Of a stretch of DNA of 64,000 bases, positions 1 through 8,857 are shown one piece after another. This DNA comes from Paracidovorax wautersii (GTDB lineage: Bacteria > Pseudomonadota > Gammaproteobacteria > Burkholderiales > Burkholderiaceae_C), in contig NZ_JAVIZX010000001.1 of the NCBI RefSeq assembly GCF_031453675.1, forward strand, positions 3,990,001 to 4,054,000. The letters are read 5' to 3'. The stretch's first letter is position 1, and each line of letters starts with the position of its first letter. The position numbers and the translations under genes are program-made. Below the pieces are notes generated by a model, which worked only from the letters and a program-made list of their open reading frames with translations, was not told the DNA's origin and made no database searches.

Positions 1-187
1 GCACGCGCCGGATGTGGTCGCGGCTGGCCAGCTCAGGCACCACGCCACCGTAGGCCTGGTGCATCTCGATCTGGCTGTGCAGCGCGTGGGCCACCAGTGT
101 CGGCACGGCCTGCGGCGTGGTGGACTCCACCAGGGCCACGCCGGTTTCGTCGCAGGACGATTCGATTCCGAGGATCAGCAAACTCAT
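1..187 (-). CDS. tsaD: tRNA N6-adenosine threonylcarbamoyltransferase TsaD, N-terminal part (runs off window)
   Basis: Only the first 62 residues lie in the window; the rest continues beyond base 1. The protein is expected to transfer the threonylcarbamoyl group to A37 of ANN-decoding tRNAs with TsaB and TsaE. Visible family hallmarks are [10 protein letters not shown] at residues 7-16, the start of the ASKHA ATPase fold, and [16 protein letters not shown] at 43-58, which carries the first metal-binding histidine region. The ATG at 185-187 (complement) starts exactly where the family starts. The gene points away from rpsU, as in many proteobacteria, but rpsU here is 36 kb away (see findings). 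Confidence 0.95.
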   Translation of the reverse strand, partial: MSLLILGIESSCDETGVALVESTTPQAVPTLVAHALHSQIEMHQAYGGVVPELASRDHIRRV

Positions 188-301
188 TCCCGGGAGTTTA
201 TGCGGGTGGCGCCCCGTCCGGGCGCCCTGGGCAGCAGCAGCCCCGCGGCGGGTACAGGCTTGGACACCCGGCCGGACCGGCCGCGCCGTAGCCTGCCGCG
301 C

Positions 302-1462
302 CTACCAGCGGTCGGAGCGCATGCGCAGCTCCCAGTTGCCGCCGCGCAGCCCGTACACGCCCACCGCTCCGTAGCGCTGCTCCCCCTTGTCGTCCCAGGT
401 CATGGAACCGGTCACCGGCGCGTAGCCGTTGAGCTGGTGCAGCGCGGCGGTGATGTCGCCGGGCTGGGCCGAGCCGGCGCGCTTGATGGCGGCAGACAGC
501 ACGTACATCGCGTCGTAGCTGTAATGGCCGCCATAGGCTGGCGGCTTCTTGAAGGCGGCCAGGTACTTCTCCAGAAACTGCCGGCCGGTGACGAACTCGC
601 GCGCCTCCAGCACGGGCGAGGTGGCATAGATGGCATCCACCATGCCCTGGCCCTTGGCCATGTCCGTGGTCTTGATGGTGTCGCCCCCCAGGATCGACAC
701 GCGCGTGTGGCCGACCTTGCGCAACGCTTCCATCAGGGCCACCACCTGGAAGTCGTTCAGCGTGGTGACGATCACCCCGACCTGCGCGGCCTGCAACGCG
801 GCGGCCAGGGCGTCGAACTGGGTGGTGCGGTCGTCGAACGACTGGCGCACCTGCACGGTCTTCTTTTCAGCCGCCAACTGCTGGGCGGCGCCGTCCGCCA
901 GGCCCTTGCCGTAAGGCGTGCCGTCGTCCAGCACGGCATAGCGGTCAGTGGCCAGCTGCGTGGCGGCGAACGAGCCCATGGCCTTCGCCTGCAGCGTGTC
1001 GTTGGCCACCAGCCGGAACGTGGTGGGCAAACCCAGCTCCGTGAAGCGCGGGTTGGTCGAGATGGCCAGCTGGGCGACCTGCGCTGCACCGTAGATGGGC
1101 GCCGCCTCGATGCTGACGCCCGAGTTGAGGTGGCCGATGACCGCGATCACGCCGGCATCAACCAACTGCTGCGCTGCGGCCTTGCCCGAGGCTGCATCCG
1201 CACGGTCGTCCTGCGCCACCACTTCCAGCTTGACGCGCTTGCCGTCCACCACGAAGCCGGCCTGGTTCAGCTCGTCCACGGCCAGGGTGACGCCGTTGAG
1301 CAGGTCCTGCCCCAGCGCCGCGAGGTTGCCGGACAGCGGCTGGGCCACGCCGATCTTGAGGGTGTCGGGCACCTTGCTGCAGCCCGCCATGAGCCAGGCC
1401 GCCGCCAGTGCGGCGAGGGCCCCGCGGCCAAGGTTCCGATACCGATCCAAGCGCTTTGACAT
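302..1462 (-). CDS. branched-chain amino acid-type ABC transporter substrate-binding lipoprotein
   Basis: A 386-residue periplasmic binding protein of the Leu/Ile/Val (LivK) family. The N-terminus is a lipoprotein signal ending in LMAGC with Cys28 as lipidation site. The mature part opens with LKIGVAQPLSGNLAALGQD, typical of peripla_BP_6, and ends with the usual YGAVGVYGLRGGNWELR-type tail. The ATG at 1462 was chosen over longer frames because it follows a GGAG-type ribosome site (acggagtg) and puts the signal peptide at the start. Upstream frame extension runs into a repeat and is not credible. No Liv permease or ATPase is adjacent, so the partner transporter must be elsewhere. The ligand cannot be read from sequence. 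Confidence 0.9.
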   Translation of the reverse strand: MSKRLDRYRNLGRGALAALAAAWLMAGCSKVPDTLKIGVAQPLSGNLAALGQDLLNGVTLAVDELNQAGFVVDGKRVKLEVVAQDDRADAASGKAAAQQLVDAGVIAVIGHLNSGVSIEAAPIYGAAQVAQLAISTNPRFTELGLPTTFRLVANDTLQAKAMGSFAATQLATDRYAVLDDGTPYGKGLADGAAQQLAAEKKTVQVRQSFDDRTTQFDALAAALQAAQVGVIVTTLNDFQVVALMEALRKVGHTRVSILGGDTIKTTDMAKGQGMVDAIYATSPVLEAREFVTGRQFLEKYLAAFKKPPAYGGHYSYDAMYVLSAAIKRAGSAQPGDITAALHQLNGYAPVTGSMTWDDKGEQRYGAVGVYGLRGGNWELRMRSDRW

Positions 1463-1608
1463 CTTCGACACTCCGTCTTGTAGAAATGAGAGGCTCCCGG
1501 TCCGCCGGGACCCGCAGCGACGGATCGCGGCGGGCACGCTGCCGAAGGGCACGGCGATGGGTATGGAAGCTCCCGATCCGATAGCAAGAATCAGCCCAGG
1601 AGCCTTTA

Positions 1609-1875
1609 GAACATGTTGACGATCTCCCAGGGGTTGCGCAGCGGTGCGGGCGGGATGGGATGCAAGGCGCGGTGCGCAGTGGATAGCTCGGCTATCCACC
1701 AGCGCCGCAACGCTGCAGACCGCCCGCCCACACCGCTGCCCTTCGGGTTGAAGCGAAATCGGGCGATTGAACGCCCCGGCTGCTTGCATGGGCACGAGCC
1801 CATGCGGCGCACCCGCAGCCTCCACTCATCCCGATTGCGCTCCAACGCGACCCCTACGAGATCGTCAACACGTTC
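1609..1875. repeat. IR-bounded 267-bp dispersed repeat, copy 1
   Basis: The element begins GAACATGTTGACGATCTC and ends with its inverted counterpart (17 of 18 bases complementary). Inside is a palindrome, GTGGATAGC-tcg-GCTATCCAC. A second copy of nearly the same length lies at 17325-17592 with similar ends, the same internal palindrome and long shared blocks. A 79-residue reading frame crosses this copy on the minus strand but is shifted by a one-base indel in the other copy, so I treat the element as non-coding and MITE-like. It fills most of the gap between the binding lipoprotein gene and nasT. Confidence 0.85.
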
Positions 1876-1906
1876 TTAGGCGTATTTCTTGCTTCCACAG
1901 GCTCCC

Positions 1907-2533
1907 ATGACCGAACCCCTGCGCATCGTGGTGGTGGCCCCCGACCTGGCCTTCACCGACCCGGACGACGAGCACGCCCTGCTTCAGGCAGAGCGTTCGC
2001 GGGCCCTGCGGATCGGCCTGCTGGAGAACCACTTCAACCTGGTCGCGACGCTGCCGGGCGATGTCTTTCTGGGCGAGCGGCTGGCGCAGCTGCAGCCGGA
2101 CCTGGTCATCGTCGACGCCGAGAGCGAGGCGCGCGACGCGCTGGAGCACGTGGTGCTGGCCACCCGCGACGCGCGCCGGCCCATCGTGATGTTCACGAAC
2201 GACGAGGACACCTCCCACGTGCGCGACGCCGTGGCCGCGGGCGTGACGGCGTACATCGTCGCGGGCCTGGCGCCGCAGCGCATCCGGCCGATCCTGGAAG
2301 TGGCAATGGCGCGCTTCCAGCACGAGCAGTCGCTGCGCGCCGAACTGGCCGACGCGCGCTCCGAGCTCAAGGACCGCAAGACCATCGACCGCGCCAAGGG
2401 CCTGCTGATGCAGCGCCAGGGCCTGACCGAACAGGCGGCCTATGAAAAACTGCGCAAGACAGCCATGGACAAGGGCCTGAAGCTGGTGGACGTGGCGCAG
2501 CGCATGCTGGACGTGGCCGACCTGCTGGGCTGA
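1907..2533 (+). CDS. nasT: NasT-type ANTAR antitermination regulator
   Basis: A 208-residue protein with an N-terminal pseudo-receiver domain (roughly 1-130) and a C-terminal ANTAR RNA-binding domain (about 145-205) containing LKDRKTIDRAKGLLMQRQG and the AYEKLRKTAM helix. ANTAR proteins bind paired hexaloop hairpins in nascent leader RNA and prevent terminator formation. The gene lies just before the nrt operon, and two leaders in this window (2801-2904 and 17891-17982) have the expected target structure. ATG 1907 (MTEPLRIVV) is preferred over a TTG at 1889. It lacks a NIT nitrate-sensing domain, so nitrate input must come from a partner. No NasS homologue is seen here. Confidence 0.88.
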   Translation: MTEPLRIVVVAPDLAFTDPDDEHALLQAERSRALRIGLLENHFNLVATLPGDVFLGERLAQLQPDLVIVDAESEARDALEHVVLATRDARRPIVMFTNDEDTSHVRDAVAAGVTAYIVAGLAPQRIRPILEVAMARFQHEQSLRAELADARSELKDRKTIDRAKGLLMQRQGLTEQAAYEKLRKTAMDKGLKLVDVAQRMLDVADLLG

Positions 2534-2750
2534 GCCTGCGCATCGACCGCGCTGCACCATGGTGCGGCGCACCATGTCCGCGCCACCGCTCTGGCAGGCG
2601 CACAACGCGGGTGCGCCGGCCCGCAAGTGCCAGGCACCCGCCGTGCGCGCGGCGCCCGCCGGCTGGATAGCGATTCAAACAGCCCGCGACACCCGAATCA
2701 CAAGCGCCTGCAGCTATTATTTCAATAGTAGTTAGCAGCCCAGCACAAGC

Positions 2751-2767
2751 TGGCACACCGCTTGCAT
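2751..2767 (+). promoter_or_regulatory. sigma54 (-24/-12) promoter for nrtA operon
   Basis: TGGCAC-N5-TTGCAT, a near-consensus RpoN site with ten bases between the -24 GG and the -12 GC. It lies about 175 bases before nrtA, leaving room for the attenuator leader. It implies nitrogen-limitation (NtrC-type) activation. I did not identify a clear NtrC site upstream. Confidence 0.85.
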
Positions 2768-2800
2768 CAGGGCTGGCAGACCCTCAGGGGTCAGCGGTGT

Positions 2801-2847
2801 GCCCTCTTCAACGACGAAGCGGGCCATCCCCCAGGACAAAGGCGTCC
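2801..2847 (+). promoter_or_regulatory. ANTAR-target double hexaloop leader of the nrt operon
   Basis: The first hairpin has stem CTTC/GAAG and loop AACGAC (2806-2819), extended below by GCCC/GGGC. The second has stem GGAC/GTCC and loop AAAGGC (2834-2847). Both loops have A at position 1 and G at position 4, the ANTAR target signature. The 3' side of the second hairpin is also the 5' side of the terminator stem, so the two structures exclude each other. Confidence 0.8.
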
Positions 2848-2904
2848 CCACCCGTGCCAGGCAGCAGTCCGCTGTTGCCAGCCCGGCGTGAGGACGCCTT
2901 TTTT
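2838..2904 (+). terminator. conditional terminator in the nrt leader
   Basis: GGCGTCC (2841-2847) pairs with GGACGCC (2892-2898), followed by a T run. The flanking AAA/TTT can extend the stem. The long loop holds its own hairpin, GGCAGCAG-tccg-CTGTTGCC. It sits 37 bases before the nrtA start, so it can only be an attenuator of nrtA. Confidence 0.85.
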
Positions 2905-2940
2905 GTTTGTCGTTTCCCTCTCCTGTTTCGAGGACGCCCC

Positions 2941-4185
2941 ATGACCGATCTGTTGAAAACCAGCCTCAACCGCCGCACCGTGCTCCAGGCCGCCGGCGTC
3001 GGTGCCGTCGGCATCAGCCCGGCACTGCGCGCTCTGGTCCATGCCCAGGGGTCCGACGCGCCCGAGAAGAAGGAAGTCAAGATCGGCTTCATTCCGCTGA
3101 CCGACTGCGCCAGCGTGGTGATGGCGTCTGTACTGGGCATCGACCAGAAGTACGGCGTGAAGATCATTCCCAGCAAGGAAGCGAGCTGGGCCGGCGTGCG
3201 CGACAAACTGGTCAACGGCGAGCTGGACTTCGCCCACGTGCTCTACGGCCTGGTGTACGGCGTGCACCTGGGCGTGGGCGGCCCCAAGAAGGACATGGCC
3301 GTGCTGATGAACCTGAACCAGAACGGCCAGGCCATCTCGCTGAGCAAGAAGCTGGCGGACAAGGGTGCGATCAACGGCCCCACGCTCGCCAAGCTGATGG
3401 CCACCGAGAAGCGGGAATACACCTTCGCCCAGACCTTCCCCACCGGCACGCACGCCATGTGGCTCTATTACTGGCTGGCCGCCAACGGGATCGATCCGAT
3501 GAAGGACGCCAAGGTCATCACCGTGCCGCCACCGCAGATGGTGGCCAACATGCGCGTGGGCAACATGGACGGCTTCTGCGTGGGCGAGCCCTGGAACCAC
3601 CGCGCCATCATGGACGGCATCGGCATCACGGCCACCACCACGCAGGCGATCTGGAAGGACCACCCCGAGAAGGTGCTGGGCACCACGTCGGAGTTCGTGC
3701 AGAAATACCCCAACACGGCCCGCGCCGTGACCGCCGCCATCCTGGAAGCCGGCCGCTGGATCGACGAAGGCCTGGCCAACAAGAGCAAGATGGCCGAAAC
3801 CATCGCCGGCAAGGCCTACGTGAACACCAGCGTGGACGCGATCAACCAGCGCATCCTGGGCCGCTACCAAGACGGCCTGGGCAAGACCTGGGACGACCCC
3901 GACCACATGAAGTTCTACAACGGCGGCGCGGCCAACTTCCCGTACCTGTCCGACGGCATGTGGTTCCTGACCCAGCACAAGCGCTGGGGCCTGCTCAAGG
4001 ACCACCCCGACTACTTGGGCGTGGCCAAGTCCATCAACCGCATCGACCTGTACAAGCAGGCCGCCACCGCCGCCAAGGTGCCGTTGCCGTCCAGCGAAAT
4101 GCGCACCGCCAAGCTGGTGGACGGCGTGGTGTGGGACGGCAAGGAGCCGAAGAAGTACGCCGACGGCTTCAAGGTGAAGGCCTGA
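2941..4185 (+). CDS. nrtA: nitrate ABC transporter substrate-binding protein NrtA
   Basis: A 414-residue nitrate/nitrite-binding protein of the NrtA/SsuA-like family. It carries a twin-arginine signal (LNRRTVLQAAG, Arg11-Arg12) with a likely cut after ALVHA near residue 36, so it acts in the periplasm. Family segments visible are VKIGFIPLTDCASVVMA, the GNMDGFCVGEPWN ligand-pocket block and the late DGMWFLTQHKRWG segment. The Tat signal argues that this is the transport receptor and not the signal-less cytosolic sensor NasS. It is the first gene after the sigma54 promoter and attenuator, and nrtB follows 63 bases later. Confidence 0.93.
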   Translation: MTDLLKTSLNRRTVLQAAGVGAVGISPALRALVHAQGSDAPEKKEVKIGFIPLTDCASVVMASVLGIDQKYGVKIIPSKEASWAGVRDKLVNGELDFAHVLYGLVYGVHLGVGGPKKDMAVLMNLNQNGQAISLSKKLADKGAINGPTLAKLMATEKREYTFAQTFPTGTHAMWLYYWLAANGIDPMKDAKVITVPPPQMVANMRVGNMDGFCVGEPWNHRAIMDGIGITATTTQAIWKDHPEKVLGTTSEFVQKYPNTARAVTAAILEAGRWIDEGLANKSKMAETIAGKAYVNTSVDAINQRILGRYQDGLGKTWDDPDHMKFYNGGAANFPYLSDGMWFLTQHKRWGLLKDHPDYLGVAKSINRIDLYKQAATAAKVPLPSSEMRTAKLVDGVVWDGKEPKKYADGFKVKA

Positions 4186-4248
4186 CGGCCCCTGCCGACG
4201 CCGCCCCGCGCCCCCACCGCCCTCTTGCCAACGCACCCGGAGCCCACC

Positions 4249-5214
4249 ATGGTCAGTGCCGTCTTCCATTCGCCCCGCGACCCCGCGCCTGCGGCCGCAG
4301 CCCCCGCTGCAACTGCCGCATCGCCCGCTATCGCAAACATAGCTGCCAGCGCTTACCCAGTAAGCTCCAAAGGCCAAAATGACTCTCAGTTTGCGGTCGC
4401 CCCGTCCAAGCCGCCGCGCGACTGGGCCGCGCTCTCGCGCAGCTTCTGGCTGGCCGTGCTGCCGCCGCTGTGCGGCCTGGGCCTGCTGATCGGCGTGTGG
4501 GCCATCGTCTCGGCCACCACCGGCCAGAGCATTCCCGGCCCGGTCGAGACCTGGGCACAGGCCGTGGAGATCTTCAGCAACCCGTTCTACCGCAACGGCC
4601 CCAACGACCAGGGCGTGGGCTGGAACGTGCTCATGAGCCTGGAGCGCGTGGCCGTGGGCTTCGGGCTGGCGGCGGTGGTGGGCATTCCGGCGGGCTTCGT
4701 GATCGGCCGGTTCGCCTTCCTGTCGCGCATGTTCAACCCGCTCATCAGCCTGCTGCGCCCCGTGTCGCCGCTGGCCTGGCTGCCCATCGGCCTGCTGGTG
4801 TTCAAGGGCGCCAACCCGGCCGCCATCTGGACCATCTTCATCTGCTCGATCTGGCCCATGGTCATCAACACCGCCGTAGGCGTGCAGCGCGTGCCGCAGG
4901 ACTACATGAACGTGGCCCGCGTGCTCAACCTCTCCGAATGGAAGATCGCCACCACCATCCTGTTCCCCGCCGTGCTGCCCTACATGCTGACCGGCGTGCG
5001 CCTGGCCGTGGGCACGGCATGGCTGGTGATCGTGGCGGCCGAGATGCTGACCGGCGGCGTGGGCATCGGCTTCTGGGTGTGGGACGAGTGGAACAACCTC
5101 AACGTCAAGAACATCCTGATCGCGATCTTCGTCATCGGCATCGTCGGGCTGCTGCTCGAATGGGCCCTCGTCAAGCTGGCCACGGCCTTCACATTCGAAG
5201 AGGTGAAATCATGA
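4249..5214 (+). CDS. nrtB: nitrate ABC transporter permease NrtB
   Basis: A 321-residue inner-membrane permease of the BPD_transp_1 family with about six membrane segments, beginning near residue 65 (SFWLAVLPPLCGLGLLIGVW). The ATPase-coupling EAA region is NVARVLNLSEWKIATTILFP. ATG 4249 follows CGGAG. The N-terminal 60 residues are Ala/Pro-rich and unlike other permeases. Bases 4331-4388, encoding about residues 28-46, match the dispersed hairpin repeat found elsewhere in the window, so part of the cytosolic tail appears repeat-derived. Its stop overlaps the ATPase start (ATGA). Confidence 0.93.
   Translation: MVSAVFHSPRDPAPAAAAPAATAASPAIANIAASAYPVSSKGQNDSQFAVAPSKPPRDWAALSRSFWLAVLPPLCGLGLLIGVWAIVSATTGQSIPGPVETWAQAVEIFSNPFYRNGPNDQGVGWNVLMSLERVAVGFGLAAVVGIPAGFVIGRFAFLSRMFNPLISLLRPVSPLAWLPIGLLVFKGANPAAIWTIFICSIWPMVINTAVGVQRVPQDYMNVARVLNLSEWKIATTILFPAVLPYMLTGVRLAVGTAWLVIVAAEMLTGGVGIGFWVWDEWNNLNVKNILIAIFVIGIVGLLLEWALVKLATAFTFEEVKS
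4331..4388 (+). repeat. dispersed hairpin repeat inside the nrtB 5' coding region
   Basis: Matches the family type of 53671-53726: ATAGCTGCCAGCGCTTACCC, then TAAGC and AGGCCAAA. It is read in frame by nrtB. Confidence 0.65.
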
Positions 5215-6017
5215 GCACTGCACCCAAGTTCATCGAAGTCCAGGGCGTCGCCCAGACCTTCAAGACCACCAAGGGCCTGTTTCCCGCCCTGCGCGACATC
5301 CACCTCACCATCGCCAAGGGTGAGTTCGTGGCCCTCATCGGCCACTCGGGCTGCGGCAAGAGCACGCTGCTGAACCTGATCGCAGGGCTTACCGTACCCA
5401 CCTCGGGCGTGCTGATCTGCGCCAACAAGGAGATCACCGGCCCCGGGCCGGAGCGCGCGGTGGTCTTCCAGAACCACTCGCTGCTGCCCTGGCTCACCTG
5501 TTTCGACAACGTGTACCTGGCCGTGGAACGCGTCTTCGGCCGGCGCGAAACCAAGCCCCAGCTGCGCACGCGCACCGACGCAGCCCTGGCCCTGGTCGGC
5601 CTCACCCACGCCGCGCAGAAGCGCCCCGGCGAGATCTCGGGCGGCATGAAGCAGCGGGTGGGCATCGCCCGCGCCCTGTCGATGGAACCGCAGGTGCTGC
5701 TCATGGACGAGCCCTTCGGCGCGCTGGATGCCCTCACCCGCGCCAAGCTGCAGGACGAGCTGCTGGAGATCGTTGCGCGCACGCAAAGCACCGTGGTGAT
5801 GGTCACGCACGATGTGGACGAAGCGGTGCTGCTGTCCGACAAGATCGTGATGATGACCAACGGCCCCGCCGCCACCATCGGCGAGGTCCTGGATGTCGGC
5901 ATTGCCCGCCCGCGCAACCGCGTGCAGCTGGCCGAAGACCCGCGCTACCTGCAGTGCCGCAAGGCCGTGATCGACTTCCTGTACACGCGCAAGGGGCACG
6001 TCGAGAAGGCCGCCTGA
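5211..6017 (+). CDS. nrtD: nitrate ABC transporter ATP-binding protein (NrtD/NasD type)
   Basis: A 268-residue ABC ATPase that powers nitrate import with NrtB. Walker A is GHSGCGKST at 44-52, the ABC signature is ISGGMKQR at 142-149, and Walker B is VLLMDEP near 162-168, followed by the H-loop VMVTHDVDEA. The length matches NrtD/NasD and not the longer NrtC, which has a fused binding domain. The start overlaps the nrtB stop by four bases, indicating translational coupling. It is the last gene of the transport operon; the next gene is on the opposite strand. Confidence 0.93.
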   Translation: MSTAPKFIEVQGVAQTFKTTKGLFPALRDIHLTIAKGEFVALIGHSGCGKSTLLNLIAGLTVPTSGVLICANKEITGPGPERAVVFQNHSLLPWLTCFDNVYLAVERVFGRRETKPQLRTRTDAALALVGLTHAAQKRPGEISGGMKQRVGIARALSMEPQVLLMDEPFGALDALTRAKLQDELLEIVARTQSTVVMVTHDVDEAVLLSDKIVMMTNGPAATIGEVLDVGIARPRNRVQLAEDPRYLQCRKAVIDFLYTRKGHVEKAA

Positions 6018-6178
6018 CCCGGCTGCGCCCGGGCGGATGGAGGCACGGCAGCGCCAACACCGGGTGCCAGCCCACGGCGCACGCCCTTCGCACCCCCGGT
6101 CTGCCGGGGCCGCCTGGCGCCGGGGCTTCGTCAAGGGCCGTGAAAGGCCGTGACACGGGGCAGCGGGTCAGCGCCCTG

Positions 6179-6619
6179 TCACCGGCCGCCGCCCGTGATG
6201 TACTGCTCCATCTGCTCGATGATGAACTGCTGCTCCGACATGATGTTCTTCACCAGGTCGCCGATGGACAGCAGCCCCACGAGCTGGCCGTCTTCGACCA
6301 CCGGGAGGTGGCGCAGGCGGTTCTCGGTCATCAGCGCCATGCACTGCTCGCTGCTCTGCGCGGGCCGCACGAAGCGCACGGCGCGCGTCATCACGTCGCC
6401 CACCGGCGTATCGCCCGACGAACGCCCTTGCAGCGCCACTTTGCGAGCATAGTCGCGCTCGGTGAAGATGCCGGCGATCTGGTCGCCCTGCAGCACAAGC
6501 AGCGCGCCGATGCCCTTATCGGCCATCAGCCGCAAGGCCGTCAGCACGGTGTCCTGCGGCCCCACGGAAAAGACCTGCGCATGGGGTTTGGTCTTGAGAA
6601 TCTCGGCAACTGTGGTCAT
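6179..6619 (-). CDS. tandem CBS-domain protein
   Basis: A 146-residue soluble protein made almost entirely of two CBS motifs (about 8-65 and 75-132), with TERDYARKVALQGRSS between them and HLPVVEDGQLVGLLSIGDLVK in the second. Such stand-alone pairs bind adenosine nucleotides and are often stress- or energy-responsive. The substrate is not known here. The ATG at 6619 has a strong GGGAGG site just upstream. No gene is cotranscribed on either side. Confidence 0.88.
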   Translation of the reverse strand: MTTVAEILKTKPHAQVFSVGPQDTVLTALRLMADKGIGALLVLQGDQIAGIFTERDYARKVALQGRSSGDTPVGDVMTRAVRFVRPAQSSEQCMALMTENRLRHLPVVEDGQLVGLLSIGDLVKNIMSEQQFIIEQMEQYITGGGR

Positions 6620-6939
6620 GGCACCTCCCGGGCGGTTGAATGGACAGCGGGCCGCTCCGGCCCGCGCCGCACCTGCCCCGCATCCCCTTCTGTCGGTCTC
6701 TGATGGCAGGGCAGACGGCACGGCAGCGGCGAAGCGCGGCACGGCCCCAAGCGAGCAGGCCCGCCGGCACAGTGTCCGCCGAACCCGGGCGTTTGCGCAA
6801 CCGCCCGCCTGGCCCGGAACGCCCCTGCCCTGCGGTGGGGGTTTCCTCTTGTTGCAAAGACCGGGCGCCGCCCGTTCACGAGTCGCTCACCGCCACACCG
6901 CGGCCGGAACCGCACCGCTGCATGTCGGACGCGCGAGGC
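6620..6939. other. 320-base gap without a gene
   Basis: Upstream region of the CBS gene and downstream region of the chemoreceptor gene. Apart from the CBS ribosome site I see no convincing promoter, terminator or repeat. Frames crossing it have no recognisable domains. Confidence 0.5.
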
Positions 6940-8601
6940 TCAGGCGCTCCCGACGGAAGGCTGCGCGCTGCCTGTGTGGCTGGCGGTCTTCATCGATTTG
7001 CGCAGGGCCACCGCGTCGGGCACTGGGGCCCTGGCCCCGCCGTCGATGCGGAACACCTGGACCGTTTCGGTCACGGTCTGCGCCTGGGCCTGCAGTTGCA
7101 GGGCCAGGCCGGCGCTGTGCTCCACCAGGGCCGCGTTCTGCTGCGTGATGGTGTCCAGGTGCGCCACGGCGGTGTTTACCTGCGAGATGCCGGTCAGCTG
7201 CTCGTTGGCTGCACTGTGGATCTCGCCGATGAGCACGCCCACGTTGCGCACCAGTTCCAGCGACTCGGCCATGGTGGCCTGCGCGCCGTCGGTCTTGCGG
7301 TGCCCATCCTGCACCTTGGCGGCCGAGTCGTCGATGAGCGCGCGGATCTCCTTGGCCGCGTTCAACGTGCGGTGCGACAGGCTGCGCACCTCGGTGGCCA
7401 CCACGGCGAAGCCCCGGCCCTGCTCGCCCGCACGGGCCGCTTCCACTGCGGCGTTCAGCGCCAGGATGTTGGTCTGGAAGGCGATGGAGTCGATCAGCTG
7501 CGTGATCTCGCCGATGCGCCCCGACGCCGCCTGGATCTGCTGCATGGTGGCGGCAACGCTGTTCACCGCGTCGCTGGTGCGCTCGGCCACATCGGTGGCC
7601 CGGGTGGCGAGTTGGGTGGCCTGGCGGGCGGACTCGGCCGTGAGCTTGACGGTGCCGGTGATCTCCTCCATCGAGGCCGCGGTCTGCTCCAGGTTGCTGG
7701 CCTGGGTCTCGGTGCGGGCCGACAGGTCGCGGTTGCCGGTAGCGATCTCCTGGGTGGCCGCGCGCATCTTTTCGCTTTCCTGGCGCGCATCGCGCACGAT
7801 GGACAGCAGGTTCACGTTCAGCTGGCTCAAGGCTTTCTGCAGGTCGCCCACCACGTCCGCCCGCGTCACGCCCAGCGCCTGGGTCAGGTCGCCCGCGGCC
7901 ATGCGGTTGGCGGCCAGCACCATCTGGCGCAGCGGCAGCACTGCCGAACGGTAGACATAGCCGGTGGCGAGCAGCGTCACGCAGGCCACGGCGATCCAGG
8001 CCGCCACGGCAGCGAGCGTGCCGGCACTGCCGCCGGCCCAGGCAGCCAGCAGCGCGGCGGCAAAGACCGCGCCGAATCCCAGCGCCACCTTGCCGCCCAA
8101 CCCCACGCTCAACAGCTCGGCCAGCTGCCCCGCCGCCGTGCGCCGCACCACGCGCCCGGCACGCAGCACGTGGACCGGCCGCCCGGCCTCCTTCTCGGCC
8201 CGCATGCGGGCGTACAGCGCGTCCGAGGCCTGGATCTGTGCGCGCGTGGCCTCGGTACGCACCGACATGTAGCCGACCGGTCGGCCCGCCTCCATCAGCG
8301 GCGTGACGTTGGCCATCACCCAGTAGAAATCGCCATTCTTGCGCCGGTTCTTCACGGCCGCGGACCACGGCAGGCCGCTGGAAATGGTGTCCCACATGTC
8401 CCGGAACGCCTCTTCCGGCATGTCGGGATGGCGGATCATGTTGTGCGGCTGGCCGAGCAGGTCTTCGCGCTCGTAGCCGCTCACCTCGATGAACATGGGA
8501 TTGCAGTAGATGATGCGCCCCTTGAGGTCGGTGGTGGACACGAGCGTCTCACCCTGGGGGAAAGCATATTCCTGCGTGCTGACGGGAAGATTCACGCGCA
8601 T
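6940..8601 (-). CDS. methyl-accepting chemotaxis protein with N-terminal PAS domain (Aer-like)
   Basis: A 553-residue chemoreceptor. Residues 1-120 form a PAS domain ([20 protein letters not shown], then [21 protein letters not shown]) of the Aer type that usually binds FAD or haem. Two membrane segments follow at about 170-189 and 195-214, then HAMP and the signalling domain with the conserved tip [20 protein letters not shown] near 376-395. The sensor is therefore cytoplasmic and probably monitors redox or energy state. The last residues lack a clear CheR-binding pentapeptide. No che genes are adjacent. Confidence 0.92.
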   Translation of the reverse strand: MRVNLPVSTQEYAFPQGETLVSTTDLKGRIIYCNPMFIEVSGYEREDLLGQPHNMIRHPDMPEEAFRDMWDTISSGLPWSAAVKNRRKNGDFYWVMANVTPLMEAGRPVGYMSVRTEATRAQIQASDALYARMRAEKEAGRPVHVLRAGRVVRRTAAGQLAELLSVGLGGKVALGFGAVFAAALLAAWAGGSAGTLAAVAAWIAVACVTLLATGYVYRSAVLPLRQMVLAANRMAAGDLTQALGVTRADVVGDLQKALSQLNVNLLSIVRDARQESEKMRAATQEIATGNRDLSARTETQASNLEQTAASMEEITGTVKLTAESARQATQLATRATDVAERTSDAVNSVAATMQQIQAASGRIGEITQLIDSIAFQTNILALNAAVEAARAGEQGRGFAVVATEVRSLSHRTLNAAKEIRALIDDSAAKVQDGHRKTDGAQATMAESLELVRNVGVLIGEIHSAANEQLTGISQVNTAVAHLDTITQQNAALVEHSAGLALQLQAQAQTVTETVQVFRIDGGARAPVPDAVALRKSMKTASHTGSAQPSVGSA

Positions 8602-8857
8602 AGGGGAGAGCCTTTCGATCTGTCCAGGGGCCTGAGGCGGGCGGCAGCCCGCGGCGGAGGTCGGCGAATGCGTTACACCATGTTATGACAAGGGACTTCT
8701 GTTGCAAACAGGATTTTTGCGAACAGCCGCTGCGCCGGATCGCTGGCCCGCCAAGACCGGGCGCCTGGGGACTGTTGCGCCTTACTTCGACGCCCAAGAT
8801 CGCCCTGACGTCTCGCTGACATAGGGGGGCGCCCGGCCGCCTATCCAGGGAATCGGT

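Noticed and set aside
1606-1845. 79-residue frame within the IR-bounded repeat
   Set aside because: The second repeat copy is shifted by one base in the middle of this frame, so the peptide is not conserved.
2941-4185. NasS (cytosolic nitrate sensor) as identity of the NrtA-like protein next to nasT
   Set aside because: It has a clear twin-arginine signal peptide and is followed by permease and ATPase genes, so it is the transport receptor.
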